Counted from the first letter of the stretch, positions 25,683-35,884 are shown. The stretch: 64,000 nucleotides of DNA from Nostoc sp. MG11 (GCF_014904695.1 NZ_JACXXN010000001.1:248001-312000), one strand, 5' to 3'. The notes: generated by a model from the letters alone, not told the origin. Numbers and translations are program-made.

Positions 25683-27056
25683 TTAACCTTGAGGCACTTT
25701 TTCTTTAGCCAAGAACTTCTCTAGTTCTGTTAAAGCATCAGCGTCAACTTTTGTTTGCATCGGGCAGAATTTAGGCCCACACATTGAACAAAACTCAGCC
25801 GTTTTGTAGATGTCTGCTGGTAGAGTTTCATCATGATATTCCTTAGCTCTTTCGGGATCGAGTGATAATTCAAACTGACGATTCCAGTCGAAATTATACC
25901 GAGCTTTGGAGAGTTCATCGTCTCTGTCTCTCGCACCTGGGCGATGTCTAGCTATATCTGCTGCATGAGCTGCTATTTTGTAGGCAATCAACCCATTTCG
26001 TACATCTTCGGCATTGGGTAGTCCTAAATGTTCTTTTGGTGTAACATAGCACAGCATTGCTGTACCGTACCATCCAGCCATCGCTGCCCCGATCGCTGAA
26101 GTGATATGGTCATAACCGGGAGCAATATCTGTCACCAAGGGCCCCAATACGTAGAAAGGTGCTTCAGAACACTCTTCCATCTGTTTGCGGACATTGAACT
26201 CAATTTGATCCATTGGAACATGTCCAGGCCCTTCTACCATCACTTGTACGTCCTGTTCCCAGGCTTTGCGAGTTAGCTTTCCGAGGGTTTTGAGTTCAGC
26301 TAATTGTGCTTCATCTGAGGCGTCGTGTGTACAGCCAGGACGCAGGGAATCCCCTAAACTGAAGGAAACATCGTACTTTTTGAAAATCTCGATGATGTCC
26401 TGGAAGTGAGTGTAAAGCGGATTTTGTTTGTGATGATGTAGCATCCAACGCGCTAGAATACCACCGCCACGAGAGACAATGCCAGTGATGCGGTTTCTCA
26501 CCAAGGGCAAATGCTCAATCAAAATTCCGGCGTGGATGGTTTGATAGTCTACCCCTTGCTGAGCGTGTTTTTCGATGATATGCAGAAAGTCATCAGCTGT
26601 TAGGTTTTCGATTGTGCCGTGGACGCTTTCTAAAGCTTGGTAAACTGGTACTGTGCCAATGGGAACAGACGAAGCCTTGATAATTGCAGTGCGGATTTCA
26701 TCTAAGTTACCACCGCCTGTGGACAAGTCCATCACGGTATCAGCACCGTACTTGACTGCTAGGTTCAGCTTATCCACTTCTTCTTGAAGATTGGAAGAGT
26801 TGGGTGAAGCCCCGATATTAGCATTTACTTTACATTTGGAGGCGATGCCAATGCACATCGGCTCTAGATTAGTGTGATTGATGTTAGCAGGGATAATCAT
26901 TCGCCCCCGCGCTACTTCCTCACGAATGAGATCGGCGGGAAGATTCTCCCGTTGGGCGACATGGTGCATTTCTTCGGTGATGACACCTTGGCGGGCGTAG
27001 TGCATTTGAGATACATTACTCTGCCCACGACGCTTAGCAACCCATTCTGTCCGCAT
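25683..27056 (-). CDS. thiC: Phosphomethylpyrimidine synthase (radical SAM)
   Basis: 457 residues, the cyanobacterial length. It converts AIR to HMP-P. The C-terminal [4Fe-4S] motif is [11 protein letters not shown] (CxxC...C). Other conserved stretches are [19 protein letters not shown] and [14 protein letters not shown]. The ATG lies 17 bases downstream of a TPP riboswitch, so expression is expected to be switched off by thiamine pyrophosphate. Confidence 0.97.
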   Translation of the reverse strand: MRTEWVAKRRGQSNVSQMHYARQGVITEEMHHVAQRENLPADLIREEVARGRMIIPANINHTNLEPMCIGIASKCKVNANIGASPNSSNLQEEVDKLNLAVKYGADTVMDLSTGGGNLDEIRTAIIKASSVPIGTVPVYQALESVHGTIENLTADDFLHIIEKHAQQGVDYQTIHAGILIEHLPLVRNRITGIVSRGGGILARWMLHHHKQNPLYTHFQDIIEIFKKYDVSFSLGDSLRPGCTHDASDEAQLAELKTLGKLTRKAWEQDVQVMVEGPGHVPMDQIEFNVRKQMEECSEAPFYVLGPLVTDIAPGYDHITSAIGAAMAGWYGTAMLCYVTPKEHLGLPNAEDVRNGLIAYKIAAHAADIARHRPGARDRDDELSKARYNFDWNRQFELSLDPERAKEYHDETLPADIYKTAEFCSMCGPKFCPMQTKVDADALTELEKFLAKEKVPQG

Positions 27057-27073
27057 ATTAAAATCCTCAATAA

Positions 27074-27156
27074 ACAGCTTCCCTCCGCTGGTATTACCCA
27101 GACTCAGGTGTTAAGGGTGTGATCTCAGCCTGATTGTGTAGGCACCCCTAGCATGG
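27074..27156 (-). promoter_or_regulatory. TPP riboswitch (THI element) of thiC
   Basis: Read on the minus strand, the conserved boxes appear in order: GCTAGGGGTGCC, then GGCTGAGAT, then ACACCCTTAACACCTGA, then CTGGGTAATACCAGCG, then AGGGAAGC. These match the TPP aptamer core (CUGAGA and ACCUGA motifs with the P1 closing strand). Only about 18 bases remain to the thiC start, favouring translational control. Confidence 0.92.
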
Positions 27157-27230
27157 TTGTAGATTGTACCACCTTAGTTATGGCTGCGAGCAGAGATGTT
27201 AACAATTCCTTGAGGTGAAGGTGGTAGGTG

Positions 27231-27455
27231 CTAAGCAGTTTTTTCGGAGTCTTGCGATCGCTGTTTCTGCTGAATAATGTCTAATATTGCCTTGTGGATT
27301 TCTTCTGGGGTCATTGATGCGGGATAAGTTCTAGAGGGTGGTTTTGCTGTCAAACGATCCACAAGTGCGTAAAAAGCCTCTTGATCATTTTGGTGAGCAA
27401 TGACGTAGGCGCGTAATTCCGCCTTGCTCATGGCATCAAAGTTTGGTTTGCTCAT
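27231..27455 (-). CDS. DUF6887-type small protein
   Basis: 74 residues. M-S-K-x-x-F-D-x-M-S-K-A-E-L-R-A-Y-V at the start, then HQNDQEAFYALVDRL, a pattern of many small cyanobacterial proteins. The start overlaps the upstream partner by four bases (ATGA), a translational-coupling arrangement. The pair is common in cyanobacteria; a toxin-antitoxin-like role is only a guess. Confidence 0.65.
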   Translation of the reverse strand: MSKPNFDAMSKAELRAYVIAHQNDQEAFYALVDRLTAKPPSRTYPASMTPEEIHKAILDIIQQKQRSQDSEKTA

Positions 27456-27634
27456 GGATATTCCCAGTTACCATCATGACTAATCAGAATTTCTATATCT
27501 TCTCCAGCCAAGATAAATATTTTTCCAGTGCGCTCATCCAGACGCACCATGTAAATTGGTTTGTAGGCAGTCGTCAATAATTGACACAGGTAGACACATT
27601 TTAGGGCTTGTGCTGCTGTAGGAAGAATAGCCAC
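27452..27634 (-). CDS. DUF6888-type small protein
   Basis: 60 residues. The pattern A-L-K-C-V-Y-L-C-Q-L-L...YKPIYMVRLDERTGKIFILAG-E is characteristic of this small cyanobacterial family. It is first in a two-gene operon with the DUF6887-type gene; the stop overlaps that gene's start. Confidence 0.65.
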   Translation of the reverse strand: MAILPTAAQALKCVYLCQLLTTAYKPIYMVRLDERTGKIFILAGEDIEILISHDGNWEYP

Positions 27635-27772
27635 TCCTTTGATATAAAAGCTTATATCTTAAATTTATAATTTTACATGTCTTTGATGATGCGAAAGCTT
27701 TGCAGTACTCTGTTAGCTATATTTCTTGGTAAGATTTAGGCGATCGCACTCCAATACTCCTCATAAAAGCTG

Positions 27773-28645
27773 CTAACGAGCAGGTATCATTGGGCGATCG
27801 CCTTTTTGAAACTTTACCCACGCCTGTTGTAGACCACTAGGAGCAGGATTCTTGGCATCATAGACCACAATCACGTTAGTTAGTGGGCGTCCAGGAGGGA
27901 CTAAAATTTTACCGTTGGCAGCTAACGCTTTTGATGCACCGCCATCTAAGTTCATTGCTTCGTAGCAGCCGAGCGCTTTCATCGCTTCTGCTACTTGTTG
28001 CAAAGTTAGGCTACTATCAAAATTCACCAAAAACAGCTTTTTCCCATCGACGGGGAATCCGATCGCCGTCCGCGCACCTGTGCCTAAAACACTAGGGTCT
28101 TTAAATCCTTCAACGACTGGTTTGAGCCAAATTTGCCCCTGTCGCAAAAGCCGAGGGCCGCAAGTGAGAGACAACCAATGTTGATTCCATTGCGGTTTAC
28201 CATCAACCCTTGCTGTCACTATTTCCGGTTTATTCCCAACTCGTAACCCCAAAGTAGTGCCAAAATTCTCCCACTGGCTATATTTAAGAAATCTCCCTCC
28301 TGCTATCATGTTACCCATTACTGTTTTTTGGGCACTTTTAGCGAAAAATGTCCCATTAGCAACGACAGCCGCGCGATGACGAGCTACTAGTTTGTGAAAT
28401 TCTTCATCACCGCTAGTTTTTTGATTAGTATTAGCAAAAGTTGCATTATTCGCTAAACCAATAGTAATAAAGGTCTTCGGGTCGGTAAGGTCAATAATAG
28501 TTTGATAAAAAGAAATACCGTTTATCTTTGCCTTCTTCACTTGTACAGTTTGAGAAGCTGCCGGGAGTGCCAATGTCAATTCTTGCGCTAGGGCAGCACC
28601 TCCCAGAAAGAAGAAAGACCGCCGAGACATTTTAGAACTTGGCAT
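27773..28645 (-). CDS. Phosphodiester glycosidase (NAGPA/DUF2233) family protein
   Basis: 290 residues. The N-terminus S-R-R-S-F-F-F-L-G-G resembles a Tat-type signal. The NAGPA domain shows AVVANGTFF near residue 94, TCGPRLL in the middle, and NLDGGASKAL near 255. Homologs remove sugars attached through phosphodiester bonds. Likely exported; substrate unknown. Confidence 0.8.
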   Translation of the reverse strand: MPSSKMSRRSFFFLGGAALAQELTLALPAASQTVQVKKAKINGISFYQTIIDLTDPKTFITIGLANNATFANTNQKTSGDEEFHKLVARHRAAVVANGTFFAKSAQKTVMGNMIAGGRFLKYSQWENFGTTLGLRVGNKPEIVTARVDGKPQWNQHWLSLTCGPRLLRQGQIWLKPVVEGFKDPSVLGTGARTAIGFPVDGKKLFLVNFDSSLTLQQVAEAMKALGCYEAMNLDGGASKALAANGKILVPPGRPLTNVIVVYDAKNPAPSGLQQAWVKFQKGDRPMIPAR

Positions 28646-28756
28646 AATTGACTCTTCGTTCTATGGTTTTTATTATGATGCCTAAACTCTTACATAATTT
28701 TGCCCAGCATGAATTGGCAAGTTAGTTGTCAAGTGTTTGTTTCTGGCTACTAACAA

Positions 28757-29365
28757 ATGACAAATCACTATAAATATATTATTTTTCATAAACCTTACGG
28801 TGTTCTTAGCCAGTTTACACAGGAATCACCCAAACATAGCACCCTGAAAGACTATATCGATGTGCCTGATGTTTATCCTGTGGGACGTTTGGACTGGGAC
28901 AGTGAAGGGTTACTGTTGTTGACAAACGACGGACAATTGCAACATCGCCTTGCTCATCCGCGGTTTGGGCATGAACGTACTTACTGGGTGCAAGTAGAGC
29001 GCATTCCTAATGCAGATGCTATAAACAAGTTGCAAACAGGTGTGGAAATTCAAGATTACCGCACTCTACCAGCAAAAGTGAGGCTATTGTTACAAGAACC
29101 ACCAGTGTGCGATCGCAATCCGCCAATTAGATTTCGCAAAAATGTACCGACAGCTTGGCTGGAAATGGCTTTAACAGAGGGAAAAAACCGCCAGGTGCGC
29201 CGTATGACTGCGGCTGTGGGTTTCCCGACCTTGCGATTAGTTAGGGTGAGTATCGTCCACCTACAACTAGACGGATTACAGCCGGGTCAATGGCGTGACC
29301 TTACATCATCTGAACTCAAATTGCTGCATAATTCCCCTAAAGCACATAGAAGCAATTCCAAATAA
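28757..29365 (+). CDS. rRNA pseudouridine synthase, RsuA/RluE type
   Basis: 202 residues. The catalytic motif is [18 protein letters not shown], with the nucleophilic Asp in RLD. The downstream R-F-R-K...[12 protein letters not shown] block is present. There is no N-terminal S4 domain, as in RluE. The exact rRNA position modified cannot be told by eye. Confidence 0.9.
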   Translation: MTNHYKYIIFHKPYGVLSQFTQESPKHSTLKDYIDVPDVYPVGRLDWDSEGLLLLTNDGQLQHRLAHPRFGHERTYWVQVERIPNADAINKLQTGVEIQDYRTLPAKVRLLLQEPPVCDRNPPIRFRKNVPTAWLEMALTEGKNRQVRRMTAAVGFPTLRLVRVSIVHLQLDGLQPGQWRDLTSSELKLLHNSPKAHRSNSK

Positions 29366-29568
29366 TCGAAGTTCTAATTGCCAAAAGCTAGCATTGAGAC
29401 TTTTTGCCTACACGACCAGCTCTTCAACACGGGCTATACCAATGATACTCAGCACTACTGAAATAAGTATTTATTTGTGGATGACACAACTTAAGTCAAA
29501 AGCAGTATGATGTTATTTTTTTATTCCTACCTAGTAAAAATCAGCGCTTTTGTGCAAGTTAAAGTTTT

Positions 29569-30954
29569 ATGAGCCGTAATCAGCAATCGATCTGGTATCA
29601 CAATCACCAACAACAAGATATTTTATCTGCAATACCTAAACGCCTAGAAATTGTGCCTGAACGAGCTACCGATTCAGAACTTTGCACAATAGAAACCTTG
29701 CGTAATACCCAAGAGGAACTTCAGTGGTATCGTAGGCTTTATGAAAATATCCCCTCTATTTACTTCAGTTTAGATACGACAGGGATAATTTTGTCTGTAA
29801 ACCATTTTGGTGCAAATTGTCTTGGTTACACTTCTGAACAATTGCTCAATAAATCTATTTTTAACTTTTTTGATCAATCAGATCAACAAAAGCTTTCTGA
29901 TGCATTTATAGATCTATTCAACGCTTTGCCTAATAGTAAAGTTACTAATTGGGAATTTCGCTTGAATTGCCCAGCCAGCAAAATTGTCTGGGTAAGAATT
30001 ATGGTGCGGATATTGTCTGTTGAGGAGGGAAACCATTACAAAAATCCGTTGATTCTTATGGTTTGTGAGGATATCACGGCTCACAAGCAGACGGAAGACG
30101 CTTTAAGAGAAAGCGAACAAAGCTTTAATTGGATTACTAAGACTGCTGACATCAAAGAAGACAACTTCCCAGATGCCTTAAAACAGATTCAGGAAGTGGC
30201 GCGATCGCAATTGCAGGAAATGGATAGCCTCAATCGCTTAAAAGATGAATTTATCAGTACAGTTTCCCACGAATTACGCACACCACTAACTAATATGAAG
30301 ATGGCGATTCAAATGCTAGGAATCGCCCTCGATCAAGAGCAAAATTTTTTGTCGCAAATGGCAAAGCCACAAGCAGAACGCTCGAAAGCATCCCGCTATT
30401 TTAAAATTTTAGACAACGAGTGTGAGCGAGAAATTAATCTAATTAACAACTTCCTCGATTTGCAACGGCTAGATGCAGGCGCTAAACCCTGGGTACTGGA
30501 AACAATTCAAGTACAGGAATGGCTTTGGCGGATGTTAGAGATGTTTAAAGCACAAAACCGTAACTCTCATCAGCAAAATATACATCTCCAGGTAGCTCCT
30601 AATCTTCCCCTACTTGCGTGCGATGCATTTAGTCTAGAACGTATCTTGATAGAATTGCTCACCAATGCTTGTAAATTCAGCCCCCCGAATGCAGAAATTA
30701 CCGTAATTGCTCAATTAAAATCTCAGAACATCCAATTTCAGGTGATTAATTCTGGTGTAGAAATTCCTGCAGTTGAATTAGTACGCATTTTCGGTAAATT
30801 TTACCGCATTCCCAGTAACGATCCTTTGAAGCAGGGTGGCACAGGATTAGGGCTAGCACTGGTACAAAAACTCATCAAACACATGGGAGGAACAATTGAG
30901 GTTGAAAGTGGGTCAAACCGCACCTGTTTTATTATCCAACTAGCGCTGAACTGA
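29569..30954 (+). CDS. PAS-domain sensor histidine kinase
   Basis: 461 residues without membrane segments, so probably cytoplasmic. A PAS domain spans about residues 58-180. The HisKA H-box SHELRTPLTNMK has His234. The HATPase N-box reads NACKFSPPNAEI and the G2 box GGTGLGLALVQ. The usual D-x-G-x-G (G1) is replaced by N-S-G-V-E-I, lacking the Asp, which could weaken ATP binding. There is no adjacent response regulator. It precedes the PP2C gene by 270 bases. Confidence 0.88.
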   Translation: MSRNQQSIWYHNHQQQDILSAIPKRLEIVPERATDSELCTIETLRNTQEELQWYRRLYENIPSIYFSLDTTGIILSVNHFGANCLGYTSEQLLNKSIFNFFDQSDQQKLSDAFIDLFNALPNSKVTNWEFRLNCPASKIVWVRIMVRILSVEEGNHYKNPLILMVCEDITAHKQTEDALRESEQSFNWITKTADIKEDNFPDALKQIQEVARSQLQEMDSLNRLKDEFISTVSHELRTPLTNMKMAIQMLGIALDQEQNFLSQMAKPQAERSKASRYFKILDNECEREINLINNFLDLQRLDAGAKPWVLETIQVQEWLWRMLEMFKAQNRNSHQQNIHLQVAPNLPLLACDAFSLERILIELLTNACKFSPPNAEITVIAQLKSQNIQFQVINSGVEIPAVELVRIFGKFYRIPSNDPLKQGGTGLGLALVQKLIKHMGGTIEVESGSNRTCFIIQLALN

Positions 30955-31224
30955 AAGGTGAGATAGAGAAGACAAGGAGGACAAGGTAGACTTTTCTTCC
31001 CCAATTCCCTACTCCTCCACTCCTCCATTCCTACATTTGTGAGGAATTAAATGCCAATATCTGAAATATTTAGCTAATATGCGTCACAATTAATACTGCC
31101 ACCAAAATTCACTGGTGAAACCACAATCTCTTGTAGGTCTAATGTAGGCAGGGGTAGCCAATTGTGGCACTTTGGATCTTAGTGGCTAGAAGCACTTTGG
31201 AACGGGAATTAAGGAACTTCCACT

Positions 31225-33183
31225 ATGCTGATTTGCCCTCAGTGTAAATTTGAAAACCCCAATACCAACAAATTTTGTCAAAGCTGTGGCACGTCCCTGA
31301 CCCACAAAGTTTGTCCTGAATGCAGTACTGAAGTACCTATAGATGCACAAAGTTGTCAAAACTGCGGCACGGAGTGCGGAACAGTGTGGTGGGCAATTAT
31401 TGCCAAGAAAGCTTTGGGAATAGAGGGAGGTGAGGGAGATGGGGAAGAAAATTCTACCTTGTCCTCCTCATCTTCTCTTCCCCCTAGATCCTCTTCTGAA
31501 CTCCTGGTTGGCTCTTATTTAGATCCTCAGCAGCGCTATCAATTGTTAGATCCGCCATTGAGCCAAAAGGAAATTGCAACCTCTACTGAAGTGTGTGTGA
31601 GAGTTTTAGACTGTCAGCCGTATCAAATATCACTCATTGAGGCAATGCTAGGAAATCAGCAGCAGGGAGTGATAGCACTATCAGAGGGAGCAAGCGAAAT
31701 ACCTAGTCTTGCTAAACTTTATATTGATTTACAATCTCAAACTCACCCAGAAATACCGCTAATTCACGATGCATGGCAGCAGGGTAATACCCAGGTGGTA
31801 CTAATTGAAGACCGCTCGGATTGGCAATATTTACTCGATCTGTGGCAAGAAGAGTCAACGAATTTATTACAGCTTTTACACTGGTGTTATCAGATGACTC
31901 AACTCTGGGTACTACTGGAACCAGTGGGTTGTCGTCAAAGTCTTTTGGATTTGTCAAATTTACGCTTGGATGAAGACCAAACACTGGCGATTAGACAGTT
32001 ATATCTAGAACCATTGAATTCTCAGCCTGCTACTGAATCACCAGAAGATACAGAAGCCCAACCAGAACCGCCGTTAACAATCCAAGCTTTGGGGCGGGTT
32101 TGGCAGGCGCTATTTAGACAGTCTCAACGCACTCAATTTGGTTCTGTAGTCCAGATGTTGGGGGATTTGGAGTTGGGTAAGATTGAGACGATCGCCCAGT
32201 TGCGATCGCGTTTAGAGGCAATTTCCTCAGAATTGGAAACACCCAATGCAATACCTCCAATAGAACAAAAACCTTCTACTGTGCCTACGATCATGCAATT
32301 AGATGAGTCCGAAGATATCAATGCCAGAACTGATGAGCTGCCAACAATCGTGCTTGCGATGCAATTAAGCACCTTGGAGGATGCAGGACGTACAGATGTG
32401 GGGCGACAACGCGATCATAACGAAGACTACTTTGGCATTGAAACTAAAATTCACAAGCTAGAATTGCCCAAAAGCCGAGTCCTCCAAGCACAGGGTTTAT
32501 ATATTCTCTGTGATGGTATGGGCGGACACGCTGGTGGCGAAATAGCTAGTGAGTTAGCAGTCAACACCCTGCGGCAATACTTTCAACAACACTGGATTAC
32601 TAACCAACTGCCAACAGAACATAGTATTCGTCAGGCAGTTTATTTAGCTAATGAAGCAATTTACGAGCTCAATCAACAAGATGCCCGTTCTGGAGTCGGG
32701 CGCATGGGTACAACCTTGGTGATGCTGTTAATTCAAGGCAATCAAGCAGCAGTTGCTCATGTGGGAGATAGCCGCCTCTACCGTTTGACACGCAAGCAGG
32801 GACTAGAACAAATCACTGTAGATCACGAAGTTGGTCAACGAGAAATAACGCGAGGAGTTGAAGCGACCATAGCTTACGCCCGCCCGGATGCCTACCAACT
32901 TACCCAAGCCTTGGGCCCCCGTGACAAACACTCGATTAATCCCGATGTGGAGTTTTTCGAGATTAATGAAGATACCATTCTGCTTTTGGTATCCGATGGT
33001 CTATCAGATAATAATTTACTAGAAACCCATTGGCAGACTCACTTAGAACCTTTGCTTAGTTCTGGTGTCAACCTGGAGCGGGGCGTCACAGACTTAATTG
33101 ATTTGGCAAACCAATACAATGGTCATGACAATATTACTGGTATACTGATCCGGGCAAAAGTGCGCCCAAATTTGGAAAGTTAA
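31225..33183 (+). CDS. Zinc-ribbon PP2C-type Ser/Thr phosphatase
   Basis: 652 residues. Two CxxC pairs open the protein (C-P-Q-C, C-Q-S-C, C-P-E-C, C-Q-N-C within the first 50 residues), forming zinc ribbons. A long variable region follows. The C-terminal PP2C domain (from about residue 390) has GRQRDHNEDYF, CDGMGGHAGGE, HVGDSRLYR, SDGLSDN and GHDNITGIL, including the metal-binding Asp residues. It is followed after 28 bases by the FHA kinase gene, so kinase and phosphatase are encoded together. Confidence 0.92.
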   Translation: MLICPQCKFENPNTNKFCQSCGTSLTHKVCPECSTEVPIDAQSCQNCGTECGTVWWAIIAKKALGIEGGEGDGEENSTLSSSSSLPPRSSSELLVGSYLDPQQRYQLLDPPLSQKEIATSTEVCVRVLDCQPYQISLIEAMLGNQQQGVIALSEGASEIPSLAKLYIDLQSQTHPEIPLIHDAWQQGNTQVVLIEDRSDWQYLLDLWQEESTNLLQLLHWCYQMTQLWVLLEPVGCRQSLLDLSNLRLDEDQTLAIRQLYLEPLNSQPATESPEDTEAQPEPPLTIQALGRVWQALFRQSQRTQFGSVVQMLGDLELGKIETIAQLRSRLEAISSELETPNAIPPIEQKPSTVPTIMQLDESEDINARTDELPTIVLAMQLSTLEDAGRTDVGRQRDHNEDYFGIETKIHKLELPKSRVLQAQGLYILCDGMGGHAGGEIASELAVNTLRQYFQQHWITNQLPTEHSIRQAVYLANEAIYELNQQDARSGVGRMGTTLVMLLIQGNQAAVAHVGDSRLYRLTRKQGLEQITVDHEVGQREITRGVEATIAYARPDAYQLTQALGPRDKHSINPDVEFFEINEDTILLLVSDGLSDNNLLETHWQTHLEPLLSSGVNLERGVTDLIDLANQYNGHDNITGILIRAKVRPNLES

Positions 33184-33211
33184 TGATAAATGGGGTACGG
33201 GCTAATTCTCA

Positions 33212-34528
33212 ATGCCCAATACCCAATCCTCGATCCTTTATCTTTTAGGTCGTATTGTGGTTACTCTGACACTGTTGGAACCGCAACAAAAAACACCGCT
33301 TAAGCAGTGGTGCTTTGAAAATTCCTCCGTGATTCGGATTGGTCGAGCAGCGGACAATCACGTTGTTTTGACTGATAGTTTAGTTTCCCGGCATCATTTA
33401 GAACTTAAACAAGTCAGTACTATTAGCAATGGCGTTTCTTGGAAGGTAACTAGTACAGGTACAAATGGGACTTTTCTGAATGGCGTCCTTGTTACTCAAA
33501 GTCCGCTACCAGATAATTCTCTTCTACAACTTGCACAGGGAGGCCCAATATTACAATTCCAAATCCAGGAGGTAACAAAATCAAATACTTGCTCGCGATC
33601 GCCAGATATTCAAGAGACAGTAGAAAATGCTACTGCAACACTCTCCTCAAAGAATAACCTTGCAAGCACTTGCACGCACGAGGGAAACTCTGCAAACAAT
33701 TTGTTTTGCATCCACTGTGGTCAACCCCTCTCAGTACAACAGACGATTCGCTACTATCAGGTGTTGCGAACCTTGGGACAAGGAGGTATGGGTACTACCT
33801 ATCTTGCTTGGGATGCAGCAGGTTTAATTGCGGGTATCCCCCAACTGCTGGTATTGAAGCAGATGAATGCTGATATGCTTAGAATTGCCAAAGCTCAAGA
33901 GTTATTTGAACGCGAGGCGCACACACTCAAATCTCTTAACCATCCTGGAATTCCCAAGTATTACGACTTTTTTGTAGAAGACGGAAAAAAATACTTGGCG
34001 ATGGAATTAATCCACGGACAAGATTTAGAAAAACGTGTTTATACGACTGGGCCAGTAACGCCCAACCAAGCGATCGCCTGGATGATTCAAACTTGTGATA
34101 TCTTAGACTATCTTCATAGCCAAGAATCTCCACTAATTCACCGCGATATCAAACCCGCTAACCTGATGGTGCGAAATTTCAATAATCGCATAGTGGTGCT
34201 GGATTTTGGCGCTGTAAAAGAAATTGGTACGGCGCCTGGAACTCGTATTGGTGCAGAAGGTTACTGCGCTCCTGAACAAGAACGGGGACAGCCTTTAACT
34301 CAATCTGATTTATATGCGATTGGGCCAACGCTAATTTTTCTGCTGACTGGCGAAAACCCCTTCAAGTATTATCGCCAACGGGGACGAAATTTCAGGTTTG
34401 ATGTGGCAAAGGTTCCTACTATTAATTCCCAATTAAGAGATGTTATTGACAGGGTTACAGAACCACTGCCACGCGATCGCTACCAAACTGCAAAGCATTT
34501 GGCTGCTGCGTTAGCTGCTTGCCAATAA
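33212..34528 (+). CDS. FHA/zinc-ribbon Ser/Thr protein kinase
   Basis: 438 residues. The N-terminal FHA domain shows IRIGRAADNHVVL...VSRHHLEL. A CxxC...CxxC zinc ribbon (about residues 152-171) follows, then a protein kinase domain: glycine loop LGQGGMGTTYLA, Lys in LVLKQM, catalytic HRDIKPANLM, DFG in LDFGAVKE, and APEQERGQ. The FHA domain should bind phospho-Thr partners, perhaps including PP2C substrates. All catalytic motifs are intact. Confidence 0.93.
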   Translation: MPNTQSSILYLLGRIVVTLTLLEPQQKTPLKQWCFENSSVIRIGRAADNHVVLTDSLVSRHHLELKQVSTISNGVSWKVTSTGTNGTFLNGVLVTQSPLPDNSLLQLAQGGPILQFQIQEVTKSNTCSRSPDIQETVENATATLSSKNNLASTCTHEGNSANNLFCIHCGQPLSVQQTIRYYQVLRTLGQGGMGTTYLAWDAAGLIAGIPQLLVLKQMNADMLRIAKAQELFEREAHTLKSLNHPGIPKYYDFFVEDGKKYLAMELIHGQDLEKRVYTTGPVTPNQAIAWMIQTCDILDYLHSQESPLIHRDIKPANLMVRNFNNRIVVLDFGAVKEIGTAPGTRIGAEGYCAPEQERGQPLTQSDLYAIGPTLIFLLTGENPFKYYRQRGRNFRFDVAKVPTINSQLRDVIDRVTEPLPRDRYQTAKHLAAALAACQ

Positions 34529-34608
34529 ATAAGATGAAGCGGTAGCCGAAGATGAGCAAGCAAGGGAACTATCTATATGTTCTTCCTTATCCCCCTCATC
34601 CTCAGTTT

Positions 34609-34827
34609 TTATTCTTCATCCCAAGCTTCTACAGCTAGTAATTCGCTGATTGGATCTTGCATACTAAACCCAAAGTCTTGCAGTTCTTGTTTCCAGTGCT
34701 GCCACTCATTGCCGTAGAGTAAGGCAATTTTCCAGATACTATCAGTTTGCTTGATAATATTCGATTCCACGAGTGAATGCACGTTACGCTGCAATTTCAC
34801 CATTGGGTGAATCACTTGCTGAGTCAT
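34609..34827 (-). CDS. DUF4327-type small cyanobacterial protein
   Basis: 72 residues, characteristic MTQQVIHPMVKLQR and WKIALLYGNEWQHWK. The family is widespread in cyanobacteria and has no known function. The C-terminus is acidic (EAWDEE). It converges on the kinase gene. Confidence 0.75.
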   Translation of the reverse strand: MTQQVIHPMVKLQRNVHSLVESNIIKQTDSIWKIALLYGNEWQHWKQELQDFGFSMQDPISELLAVEAWDEE

Positions 34828-35480
34828 AACCTCGATTGAATTCAGATTTTGTTTGGTAAATACTTAATCAAAACTGCTTTCCGTTTTGCAATTGTTGCCG
34901 GCCCGTAGAGTGCTGTGTTTTGGTAAAGCCAGTCTTAACTTTTTAACTATACCATAACAAACTCTACTAATTTGCTCTTAATTTCGGTTTTGTACGGTAA
35001 TCACCACCAGGAAAGTTCAATTTTGCAAACCAGTTGTCATGCAATACCTTTCGGTTCAGGGGGAAAGGGGAAAGGCTGAAATTTACCCCTTAGCCTTTTT
35101 CCCACATCACAAAGGAGATAAGAAGTGCTTATAAGGAAAAGTATTGAATTCTTATGGATGCCAAGCCAAAAAATTAGTTATCTGGGAAGTTGCATCAGTA
35201 GCGCAGCCAAAGACGACTCATAAATTGATATTTGTTTGAGTCACAATATGTATGCTTATTGAAAAATCTATGCAATATGGGCTAATTTGTAATGTTTTTG
35301 GCTAACGGTGAAATTTGCAATTGAAATGTTTTTCAGATTATCGCAAACATCTGAAATTAAACCAACTCATAGCAAAACTTTATATACTTTTAATACTCTA
35401 TCTAAAGAATAAGACTTGTAGAAAACACGTAGTAAGGGCTTTTATCAAAGAAAAACTCTCGGTAGGATGGGGGCGATGGG
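34828..35480. other. Long non-coding stretch before the MITE
   Basis: About 650 bases without a convincing gene. A small ORF at 35315-35497 runs into the MITE and looks spurious. A hairpin AAAGGCT...AGCCTTT is present near 35074-35098. No tRNA or known riboswitch was recognised. Confidence 0.4.
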
Positions 35481-35665
35481 CATTGGTGTCAACTTAAGCT
35501 CAAACACTCAATTTCCAGTAGTTTCAGATCCCCCAACCCCCTTCAAAAGGGGGCATTCGATTCTAATTCCCCCCTTAAAAAGGGGGGATCTCAAATCTAG
35601 GTGGTACATCGAAAAACTTTGAAATGCTTATCAGACTAAGCTTTCAAGTTAAGTTGACACCAATG
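35481..35665. mobile_element. MITE with perfect 17-bp ends and 9-bp target duplication
   Basis: 185 bases. The ends CATTGGTGTCAACTTAA and TTAAGTTGACACCAATG are exact inverted repeats. The flanking GGCGATGGG at 35472-35480 is repeated at 35666-35674. The centre holds GATCCCCC...GGGGGG palindromes and no ORF. It is related to the older copy at 3703-3896. A full-length parent transposase is not in this window. Confidence 0.85.
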
Positions 35666-35884
35666 GGCGATGGGCTACGCCCCGCCGGAGGCGATCGCAT
35701 AACGCATGACAAAATATTGGTGCATCATTGCATTACCATAAAGCTTTCTTATATTCAGAATCAGTTTTTTGAATTTTGTGTAAAAAATTTGCAACCAAGA
35801 TGATAATTTCTGTTGAGCGGGTGGGTATCTTCAGAACAGGAGGCTAGCTGTTACCTAAGTATTTACCACAGCAGCTATTAAGAC

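Noticed and set aside
35315-35497. A 60-residue ORF upstream of the MITE
   Set aside because: It runs into the mobile element end and has no ribosome-binding site or recognisable motif.
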